This document shows, one piece after another, positions 34,148 to 40,169 of a stretch of DNA of 40,169 bases. Under the pieces are notes generated by a model, which made no database searches, had not been told where the DNA came from, and was given only the letters and a program-made list of their open reading frames with translations. The translations under genes and the position numbers were made by a program. The DNA comes from a bacterium (GTDB lineage Bacteria > Armatimonadota > Abditibacteriia > Abditibacteriales > Abditibacteriaceae): NCBI GenBank assembly GCA_004172935.1, contig SDZD01000057.1, positions 1 to 40,169 of the forward strand, in the 5' to 3' direction. Within the stretch, counting starts at the first letter, position 1, and every line of letters begins with the position of its first letter.

Positions 34148-36751
34148 ATGGCTCGTTCTGCACCTATTGCTCCTACCCCCGTAGCCGCCTCTGGCAAATC
34201 TGCGGTCCCCATTCAAGTGCCGCGTTTTCGCCACACCTTCTGGTGGTATCTGAAATGGTTTTTCATCGCGCTGCAAGCCGTCGTCTTCTGCGCGCTCATT
34301 GTCCTCGCCACAGCGGCGAAGGGCATCTACGACGAGCTACCAAGCGTCGTACCCGATTTGCGTCTCTTGCTCGCCAAAGACCGCGCCGCACCGTCGCGCG
34401 TCTACGCCAGCGATGGCAGCCTTCTGGCCGAATTCAAAACGCAGGATCGCCGCTGGATTTCCATCGACGACCTGAAGGTTTCCAAAACCGTCAATGGCCG
34501 TATAACACAAGTCCCCGGCCGACTCATATCAGCAACGCTTTCCGTCGAAGACGCGCGCTTTTACACACACCCCGGTATCGACGCCAAGCGTATCGCTGGC
34601 GCGTTCCTCGCCAACTATAAAGCGGGCGGCACCGTGCAGGGCGGCTCGACGATCACCGAACAGCTCGCGAAGAACGTCTATCTATCGCGTGCCCGCACCA
34701 CCAAACGCCGCCTTTCAACAGCTCTCATCGCTCTTCAACTTGAGCGCAAACTGTCTAAAGACGAAATCCTCGAAGCCTATTTAAACGACATCCCTTACGG
34801 CAACCGCGCCTACGGATGCGAAGCGGCAGCACAAACCTACTTCGGCAAACGCGCTCGCGATCTCTCCATCTCCGAGGCCGCGCTGTTGGCGGGTCTGCCC
34901 CAAAGCCCCTCGAACCTCAACCCCTGGCGCCACTTCGACCGCGCCAAAAGGCGTCAACGCATCGTGCTGCACGAGATGCTTCAGAACTCGCGTATCACCT
35001 ATACGCAGTACCTCGAAGCCATCAAAGATACCAGCATCGAAGACGAACTCAAGGCCTCACGCGAGCGTGACCGCCTCGAACGCTCCTCCCCAACTCACTG
35101 GAAGTCGCCTTACTTCGTTTCCTATGTACGCCAGTACCTCAAGAAGCAGTACGGCTATAACCTGGATGAACCTGGCCTCATCGTTCGCACTTCACTTGAC
35201 CCGAAATTGCAAGCCATCGCCGAGAACGTCATGGAGCGCGAGGTTGGGCGTCACGGTGCCACCCTTCAAGGCGCCCTCGTCTCCATCGACCCCTGGACAG
35301 GCCAAATCGTCGCGATGGTGGGCGGACGCGACTACTACAACACGCGCATGAACGGCCAGTTCAACCGTGCTGCTCAGGGCAAACGCCAACCGGGTTCCAC
35401 CATGAAGCCCTACATCTACGCGACGGCTATGGAAGCGGGCCTCACTCCCGACACGGTGATGACCGACTCGGCCCTCTTCGTCTACGGCAACTCCGAGGCT
35501 TCGCCCGGACGCCGCTCACGGCGACGCGGCGGTCACGAAATCCGCAACTACACCCGTTCGCATAGCGGCCCAATGGCGCTCCGTTCGGCGCTCGCCACCT
35601 CCAATAACGTCATCGCCACCCGCCTGTTGTTGCGCGTCGGCATTCAGAACGCCATCCAAAAGGCGCACCTGATGGGCATTCAGTCCAGCCTCGTTCCCGT
35701 TCCGACTCTGGCGCTAGGCACCTCCGAGGTATCGCTGCTCGAACACGTTTCGGCCTACGGCGTCTTCGCGACCAAAGGTTTGCGCGCCGAAGCGACGCCC
35801 ATTCTTAAAGTCGAAAACGGCGCGGGCGAAGTCCTCGTCGACCAGAGCGGCCCAGTGCGCGCAGCGCGTGTGCTATCGCAAAACGCGGCCAACGAAATGT
35901 ATTCGATGCTGCGCTACAACGTCACCAACGGCACGGGCCGTCCAGTTCAAATCCCCGGCGTCGAACTCATCGGTAAAACCGGCACCACCTCGTCCAACAA
36001 AGACGTTTGGTTCATGGGTGCCAGCCCTCAACTCGTGACCGGTGTGTGGATGGGATATGACACCCCCAAAGCTCTCGGCTACGGCTCGGCTGGCGGCAAA
36101 TGGTGCGGCCCCGCATTCCGTGAGTTCATGCGCCAATCGCTGCCCATCTGGTCCGCACGTCGTCCCGTCGAGAAGTTGGTCGAAGACGCGCGCGCAACTG
36201 CCCAGCGCCGCTTCGTCGCCCAACAGTACAAGCAGTACATCAACGTCCGCATCTGCAACGAAAGCGGCTTGTTGGCAACGCGCGAGTGCCCCGACACCCA
36301 CAAGGAAGTCTTCAGTGCAGCGGGCGGCGCTCCCACTCAGTACTGCCCGATTCACGGACGCAATCCGGTAACGCCACGTAGTCTCTCGCAGGGTCAGGAA
36401 CCCGCGCGCGAAGACGATCTGGGCGGCGCCCCAGTCCGTCGCAGCCGGGACAACTCTAGCGATGGCAGCACCGACACAGGTGGTAGCGTCGGCAGCGTCC
36501 CCAACGGCATAGTCGGCGAAGATGGTCAATCCGAAGACCCACGTGCCGCAGCGCGCCGCGAATATCAACGAGACCAAAATACCGACGATACAGGCGGAAC
36601 AGTGCCCGCCTATGAGGGTGATGGAGTCTTGCCTCTCGACGGCAACAGCGGTACAGCGCGCCGCAGCAACGACGGTGGCGGTCAGGTTCTGCCAGATAAC
36701 GGCACCCCTCAAACCCTAGACGGTTTCGACAACACAGCCCGCAACCAATAA
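34148..36751 (+). CDS. Bifunctional penicillin-binding protein, class A (PBP1A-like)
   Basis: An 867-residue membrane enzyme that polymerises lipid II and cross-links peptidoglycan in the periplasm. One membrane segment lies at about 31-56. The GT51 transglycosylase has Glu134 in SVEDARFYTHPGID, GGSTITEQLAKN, and RKLSKDEILEAYLNDIPYG. The transpeptidase has the active-site Ser417 in GSTMKP, the SxN motif at Ser485 (TSNN) and Lys610 in GKTGTTSSNKD. A C-terminal segment with four cysteines (CNESGLLATRECPDTHKE then YCPIHGR) and a long Gly/Ser/Asp-rich low-complexity tail (about 740-867) complete it. ATG 34148 was chosen because the frame upstream (from 34055) lacks family resemblance. Confidence 0.94.
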   Translation: MARSAPIAPTPVAASGKSAVPIQVPRFRHTFWWYLKWFFIALQAVVFCALIVLATAAKGIYDELPSVVPDLRLLLAKDRAAPSRVYASDGSLLAEFKTQDRRWISIDDLKVSKTVNGRITQVPGRLISATLSVEDARFYTHPGIDAKRIAGAFLANYKAGGTVQGGSTITEQLAKNVYLSRARTTKRRLSTALIALQLERKLSKDEILEAYLNDIPYGNRAYGCEAAAQTYFGKRARDLSISEAALLAGLPQSPSNLNPWRHFDRAKRRQRIVLHEMLQNSRITYTQYLEAIKDTSIEDELKASRERDRLERSSPTHWKSPYFVSYVRQYLKKQYGYNLDEPGLIVRTSLDPKLQAIAENVMEREVGRHGATLQGALVSIDPWTGQIVAMVGGRDYYNTRMNGQFNRAAQGKRQPGSTMKPYIYATAMEAGLTPDTVMTDSALFVYGNSEASPGRRSRRRGGHEIRNYTRSHSGPMALRSALATSNNVIATRLLLRVGIQNAIQKAHLMGIQSSLVPVPTLALGTSEVSLLEHVSAYGVFATKGLRAEATPILKVENGAGEVLVDQSGPVRAARVLSQNAANEMYSMLRYNVTNGTGRPVQIPGVELIGKTGTTSSNKDVWFMGASPQLVTGVWMGYDTPKALGYGSAGGKWCGPAFREFMRQSLPIWSARRPVEKLVEDARATAQRRFVAQQYKQYINVRICNESGLLATRECPDTHKEVFSAAGGAPTQYCPIHGRNPVTPRSLSQGQEPAREDDLGGAPVRRSRDNSSDGSTDTGGSVGSVPNGIVGEDGQSEDPRAAARREYQRDQNTDDTGGTVPAYEGDGVLPLDGNSGTARRSNDGGGQVLPDNGTPQTLDGFDNTARNQ

Positions 36752-36762
36752 AACCACCTCAA

Positions 36763-36804
36763 ACGAAAAAGGGAGCCGAAATTAATTTCGGCTCCCTTTT
36801 TCGT
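36763..36804. terminator. Perfect 42-base palindromic terminator
   Basis: The 42 bases form a complete palindrome: a stem of about 19 bp (core GGGAGCCGAA / TTCGGCTCCC) bounded by runs of A and T on either side, so it can end transcription in both directions. It follows the penicillin-binding protein gene by 11 bases. Confidence 0.93.
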
Positions 36805-36886
36805 CAGCGCCATTACTCCAAAAAGATGATTCGGCACATGCTTCACATTGTTTTGCATCTAAATTGCTACCCTTTCTCCGACTCTT

Positions 36887-37915
36887 ATGCCTGAACTTCG
36901 CAAAGACCCGATTCTTGACCGCTGGGTCATCATCGCCACCGAACGGTCACGCCGTCCAAACGATTTCGGCGCGCAAAACGCCGCGCCCGCACCAACCGAA
37001 AGCGTCTTCTCACCCGGTCACGAATCCAAGACCCCATCTGAGGTCTTCCAAATCGGTCGCGATGCCAGCGCCGAGAAAGACAGCAGCGGCTGGCGAGTGC
37101 GCGTCGTCCCCAACAAATTCCCGGCTCTTTCCACCGAAGGCGACCTCAATTCACAGGCCGTGGGCATGTTCGACCTCATGAACGGCGTCGGCGCCCATGA
37201 AGTCGTCATCGAACACCCTGATTCTGCCTGGGACATGTCCGAAGCCACGTCCGAACAAATGGGCGAAATTCTGGATGCCTACATCGCGCGCAACCAGACC
37301 CTCAGCGACGACCCACGTTACCGCTACATCCTCACATTCCGCAACTTCGGCACCGCAGCGGGCGCATCCATTAACCACCCACACTCGCAAATCATCGCCC
37401 TGCCAGTCGTTCCTCGCCAGCTCAAAGACCAACTCGAAGTAGCGCGCGTCCATTTCAAAACCAAACTGCGCTCCATCTACGCCGACCTGTTGCGCCAGGA
37501 ACTCGCCGACGGCTCCCGCATCGTCGAGGACAGCGAACACTTCGTCGTCCTGTGCCCCTACGCCTCGCGCTTCCCTTTCGAGACGCAAATCTACCCCAAA
37601 CACGGCGGCGCCGATTTCTCGATCATGAGTCCCGAAGAGCGCGCAGCTCTCGCCGAAGTTTTGCCCCGCACCCTGCGCCGCATCAAAAACGCGCTCGGCC
37701 ACCCTCCCTACAACATGGTATTCCAAACCGCGCCCATCACCAAAGAGCGCATCGGCAACGCCGGCCAGTGGGAAACCCTCGAACACGACTTCTCGTGGCA
37801 CATCGACATCCTCCCCCGACTCACTCAGGTCGCCGGTTTCGAATGGGGCACAGGCTTCTACATCAACCCTGTCTCTCCCGAAAACGCCGCCAACTTCCTC
37901 CGCGACTCCGACTAA
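36887..37915 (+). CDS. galT: Galactose-1-phosphate uridylyltransferase
   Basis: Cytosolic Leloir-pathway enzyme that exchanges UMP between UDP-glucose and galactose-1-phosphate through a covalent His intermediate. The 342-residue protein starts MPELRKDPILDRWVIIATER, contains VRVVPNKFPAL and HEVVIEHPDS, and has the active-site triad His164-Pro165-His166 in INHPHSQIIALP. The C-terminal part ends with WHIDILPRLTQVAGFEWGTG. It is of normal length and intact. No galK or galE is near; it links loosely with ugd through UDP-glucose. The ATG has no clear Shine-Dalgarno. A long open frame on the opposite strand is a shadow. Confidence 0.94.
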   Translation: MPELRKDPILDRWVIIATERSRRPNDFGAQNAAPAPTESVFSPGHESKTPSEVFQIGRDASAEKDSSGWRVRVVPNKFPALSTEGDLNSQAVGMFDLMNGVGAHEVVIEHPDSAWDMSEATSEQMGEILDAYIARNQTLSDDPRYRYILTFRNFGTAAGASINHPHSQIIALPVVPRQLKDQLEVARVHFKTKLRSIYADLLRQELADGSRIVEDSEHFVVLCPYASRFPFETQIYPKHGGADFSIMSPEERAALAEVLPRTLRRIKNALGHPPYNMVFQTAPITKERIGNAGQWETLEHDFSWHIDILPRLTQVAGFEWGTGFYINPVSPENAANFLRDSD

Positions 37916-37964
37916 AACCCTACCACGACAACTCCTACCGGATTCCACGAGTTCGTTGAGTGTT

Positions 37965-38148
37965 CCCCTCTCCCGCTTGCGGGGGAGGGTTAGGGTGGGG
38001 CCAAAACGCCAGACTGTTGCAACTCGGTGAGCGGTCTCCTCTCCCGCTTGCGGGGGAGGATTAAGGTGGGGGCCAAAACGCAAGGCTATCTGAGTTCGGC
38101 CCCTCTCTCGCTTGCGGGGGAGGGTGGCCAAAGGCCGGGTGGGGGCCA
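37965..38148. repeat. Three tandem copies of a GC-rich hairpin repeat
   Basis: Copies at about 37965-38006, 38037-38077 and 38099-38148. Each contains CCTCTCCCGCTTGCGGGGGA or a close variant (the third has CTCTCGCTTGCGGGGGA), which can fold as a stem (CTCCCGC / GCGGGGG) with a short loop, followed by GGGTTAGGGTGGGGGCC or similar and CAAAACGC. The copies are about 65-70 bases apart and diverge. Similar elements are found between genes in many bacteria. They fill the 363-base gap between galT and the next pilin-like gene; no gene is seen there. Confidence 0.8.
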
Positions 38149-38278
38149 ACCCCACCTACTCGCTCTGAAAATATATAGAGCGAATACCCAGAAAACTTTA
38201 CCGGGCCCCGCGTACAATTTCCTCATGACATGACTCTAACTAAATACCACGCAGTAAAGTTGCGTCATTGAGGAAAAC

Positions 38279-39034
38279 ATGAGTTTCAATAAGTCCCATT
38301 CGGGTTTTACATTAATAGAACTTTTAGTAGTTATCGCTATCATCGCGATTCTAGCCGCGATTCTTTTCCCCGTTTTTTCGAGGGCACGCGAACAAGCCCG
38401 CAAAGCCAGTTGCTCCAGCAACTTGCGCCAAATCGGTTTGGGCATTATGCAATATTCGCAGGATTACGACGAAACACTGCCCCTCTTTAGCCTCAGTACA
38501 ACCTCCTATAAAGGTTTCAGCGGCTATGGCACCAACGGCGACGACGGTGTGCGCTGGGCCGACTCCATTTATCCCTACATCAAAAGCACGCAGGTCTTCG
38601 ACTGCCCCAGCGGCGACAAACGCACGCAACCCTACAATCGCGGCCCAATCGCCCCCGGCGGCCCCTACCTCGACATCACCACCTATTCCTACGGTTACGT
38701 CACCCCATCTTCCGACACGAACCCAGTCGGAGTCGCGGGCCGCTCATTGGCCGCACTGGAAGACTCTTCTGGCACCCTCATGGTCGTCGAAGACGGCAAA
38801 CAAGACGATGGGCAAGGCGCCGAAACACAGGGCCGACTCATCCCCAGCCCCGGCGAATCCATCTCCGCCCTCGGCGGACGCCTCAACGGCGTAAGGCACA
38901 CCGGAGCCAATATCCTCGATTACCAATCCTACGCCTTCAACGCCCTCTACGCCGATGGACACGTCAAATGGAAGCGCCTAACCGACACCTGGAACGGCGG
39001 AGCCATGCAACAATGGACTATAGCCGCCGACTAA
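38279..39034 (+). CDS. Prepilin-like protein with H-x9-DG type C-terminus
   Basis: A 251-residue exported pilin-like protein. It has an ideal Gly at the prepilin cut (HSG/FTLIE), Glu at +5, the hydrophobic helix, and then ILFPVFSRAREQARKASC. The globular part ends with YAFNALYADGHVKWKRLTDT. It is a paralogue of the proteins at 16296-17066 and 17951-18673 but stands alone, with no phosphoesterase beside it. GAGGAAAAC directly before the ATG is one of the clearest Shine-Dalgarno sites in the window. A weak stem-loop follows the gene. Confidence 0.92.
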   Translation: MSFNKSHSGFTLIELLVVIAIIAILAAILFPVFSRAREQARKASCSSNLRQIGLGIMQYSQDYDETLPLFSLSTTSYKGFSGYGTNGDDGVRWADSIYPYIKSTQVFDCPSGDKRTQPYNRGPIAPGGPYLDITTYSYGYVTPSSDTNPVGVAGRSLAALEDSSGTLMVVEDGKQDDGQGAETQGRLIPSPGESISALGGRLNGVRHTGANILDYQSYAFNALYADGHVKWKRLTDTWNGGAMQQWTIAAD

Positions 39035-39095
39035 CTCCCTCCAAATTTCTCCCCCTGAAAACCCCATATTACCATCATATTCAGCCCCATAAAAG

Positions 39096-39123
39096 TCCAT
39101 TTGAATTACAAATGGAATTTTAT
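39096..39123 (+). terminator. Probable weak terminator after the pilin-like gene
   Basis: TCCATTTG (39096-39103) and CAAATGGA (39109-39116) form an 8-bp stem around AATTA, followed by ATTTTATG. The stem is AT-rich and the T run is short. Confidence 0.55.
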
Positions 39124-39144
39124 GCTGTGTGACTTATTCAAGAT

Positions 39145-39176
39145 AAGATTTCTCAAACACTGCTTAGAGAAATCTT
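39145..39176. other. Inverted repeat in AT-rich intergenic DNA
   Basis: AAGATTTCTC (39145-39154) and GAGAAATCTT (39167-39176) are exact inverse copies around a 12-base loop. It lies 50 bases before the gene at 39226. TTGACA at 39182-39187 could be a -35 box, but no -10 box stands at the right distance. It could be an operator or a terminator. Confidence 0.45.
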
Positions 39177-39225
39177 AATATTTGACATATAACATGCCCC
39201 ATTGAGCATTGCAGCTCACAAAAAA

Positions 39226-39843
39226 ATGAAGATTTTAGTAATTATGGCAGCAATTGGGCTTTGCCTCTCTTGCAAAATGGCGTGTGCTGGTAGTTATGTA
39301 GTCGATCCAAATACTCCAGACGTCATCACTGGTGGACATGGGGACAACGGTGGTTATGGAGGTTTGACAGCATTTTCGATAGTCAGTGCCTCTTCCAACA
39401 ACTCGACAGAAAATTATGCACTAGGAGATGCATATATACAATTAGATCGACGCTGGATCTGGGTTGGAGATGATCCAACAGATTTACCAACACTGGTTAC
39501 ACCAAAACTAACTGTCGAATTAAAAGGGGAAGTCAAGGCCTCTATTACTAGCGAAGCCGCCGCTGCTAACGCAACACTTAATTTTAATTCACTTTGGTTC
39601 CCACCAGTTGAGTTCGATCAAGAGGCACATGATGACATCTTGCCTCCTATAGAACTCGATATGCCAGTTTTTGATGAGAATGGCCCCATTTTCGACACTT
39701 CGATTTCAAAATCAGCAAAAGTAGAACTGGACTGTACTGCTTTTGCAAGGGGCGGAACAGGAGGACTCGTGGGAACTGGTACTGCAAAATCTGGCCCTAA
39801 TAGCATCGCTATCAAAAGTTTAATTTTAGTACCATCTGAGTAA
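39226..39843 (+). CDS. Secreted protein of unknown function in AT-rich DNA
   Basis: Not recognised. The 205-residue protein has a signal peptide (MKILVIMAAIGLCLSCKMAC, likely cut near ACAGS; the Cys residues could also fit a lipobox poorly). The mature part has Gly-rich and Asn-rich patches (GGHGDNGGYGG), acidic stretches (DDILPPIELDMPVFD) and strands, without a catalytic motif. The base composition is visibly richer in A+T than the rest of the window. An open TTG start at 39202 is less likely than ATG 39226. The composition suggests a recent gain. Confidence 0.7.
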   Translation: MKILVIMAAIGLCLSCKMACAGSYVVDPNTPDVITGGHGDNGGYGGLTAFSIVSASSNNSTENYALGDAYIQLDRRWIWVGDDPTDLPTLVTPKLTVELKGEVKASITSEAAAANATLNFNSLWFPPVEFDQEAHDDILPPIELDMPVFDENGPIFDTSISKSAKVELDCTAFARGGTGGLVGTGTAKSGPNSIAIKSLILVPSE

Positions 39844-39862
39844 TAGTACCTCCTCTAGTGTC

Positions 39863-40111
39863 CTATAAAGTAAGTGTGGCATCGCAAATAACCTCCGTAT
39901 AGCGACGAAATTTTCTAGCTTGAATTGGTTTTTTAATTTTCACACAATCTACCATTCCTAAAATTAATAATCCGTCATTCAAATGCATCATATTTGTCTT
40001 GAATGGCGGATTATATCTAGGACATCTCCCCAAAAATACAAATTTAATACGGTGGTGGTCAACTAGGGTGAGTTTTTGTGTATGTGCGGGCTTGACTGTG
40101 ATTGTAGTCAT
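39863..40111 (-). CDS. Doubtful small open reading frame (82 residues)
   Basis: Not recognised. The predicted protein begins MTTITVKPAHTQKLTL and contains a short hydrophobic stretch (NDGLLILGMVDC). There is no Shine-Dalgarno before the ATG and no signal peptide. The composition is AT-rich, as in the gene at 39226. A second frame on the same strand enters from the window edge and ends at 40059, overlapping its start, and one of them may be a real gene's end. A remnant of a mobile element is possible but no transposase motif is visible. Confidence 0.3.
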   Translation of the reverse strand: MTTITVKPAHTQKLTLVDHHRIKFVFLGRCPRYNPPFKTNMMHLNDGLLILGMVDCVKIKKPIQARKFRRYTEVICDATLTL

Positions 40112-40169
40112 GGAGGTAGATTCTCAGCACGACGATGTGCATGAAGAGGCTCTTGGAGAAGGCGAGGCT

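Noticed and set aside
35873..36712. 279-residue minus-strand frame over the PBP gene
   Set aside because: Shadow frame opposite the transpeptidase and low-complexity tail.
37965..38148. CRISPR-like array
   Set aside because: Only three divergent copies with internal hairpins, no uniform spacers and no cas genes.
37151..38155. 334-residue open frame on the minus strand over galT
   Set aside because: It lies opposite a clear galT with catalytic HPH motif, has a composition typical of antisense frames in GC-rich genes, and resembles no family.
39202..39225. TTG start for the AT-rich secreted protein
   Set aside because: ATG 39226 gives a proper signal peptide with Lys at position 2.

Overview
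The window looks like chromosomal DNA of a Gram-negative-type bacterium of the Armatimonadota/Abditibacteriota kind. The best evidence is three separate genes for short-tailed prepilin-like proteins whose N-termini read FTLIELLVVIAIIAILA followed by an ILFPVF(A/S)RARE motif, and which end in an H-x9-DG type (DGHAKW) motif; such paralogues are strongly expanded in that group. Taxonomy is inferred from memory of protein families only. No rRNA, tRNA, CRISPR array or complete mobile element was found.

Layout. 0.2-3.3 kb: UDP-glucose dehydrogenase, a PrxQ/BCP-like peroxiredoxin and a GT4 glycosyltransferase, in one direction. 3.35-7.3 kb: a cobalamin riboswitch and an intrinsic terminator in front of nrdA-nrdB. 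The NrdB protein has the residues of the Chlamydia-type class Ic subunit (Glu as first metal ligand, Phe at the radical-Tyr position). 7.3-9.5 kb: an aldo/keto reductase and a PhnB-like VOC protein transcribed away from a TetR regulator, with a palindromic operator over the promoter. 9.5-13.7 kb: a membrane-anchored thioredoxin-like protein, a second VOC protein, a membrane-anchored FAD oxidoreductase, a YbgC-like thioesterase and a sugar isomerase/epimerase-like TIM barrel.

13.8-20.0 kb is a minus-strand run: GntR/LacI-type regulator, pilin-like protein, Tat-exported metallophosphoesterase, pilin-like protein, Tat-exported metallophosphoesterase, low-molecular-weight phosphotyrosine phosphatase, response regulator with a zinc ribbon. 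The alternation of two pilin-like and two Tat phosphoesterase genes behind one regulator is the best candidate for an undescribed system here. In front of the regulator lies a 46-codon reading frame that is a copy of the start of the phosphatase gene 5 kb away with its CX5R catalytic loop cleanly deleted.

20.2-27.8 kb: a PhoR/WalK-like histidine kinase, tandem membrane-anchored endonuclease/exonuclease/phosphatase paralogues, homoserine kinase, two adjacent secreted proteins that share an undescribed helical domain, and a TIM-barrel protein. 28-39 kb: a secreted protein of unknown function, a winged-helix plus AAA ATPase, a large parallel beta-helix surface protein with two CSLREA/choice-of-anchor Q units, a class A penicillin-binding protein, GalT, a three-copy GC-rich repeat and a third pilin-like gene. 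From about 39.04 kb to the end the DNA is visibly richer in A+T and holds one unrecognised secreted protein and one doubtful small frame.

Several genes end in strong stem-loop terminators (nrdB, the secreted pair, AAA ATPase, beta-helix protein, PBP), and many starts lack a visible Shine-Dalgarno sequence.
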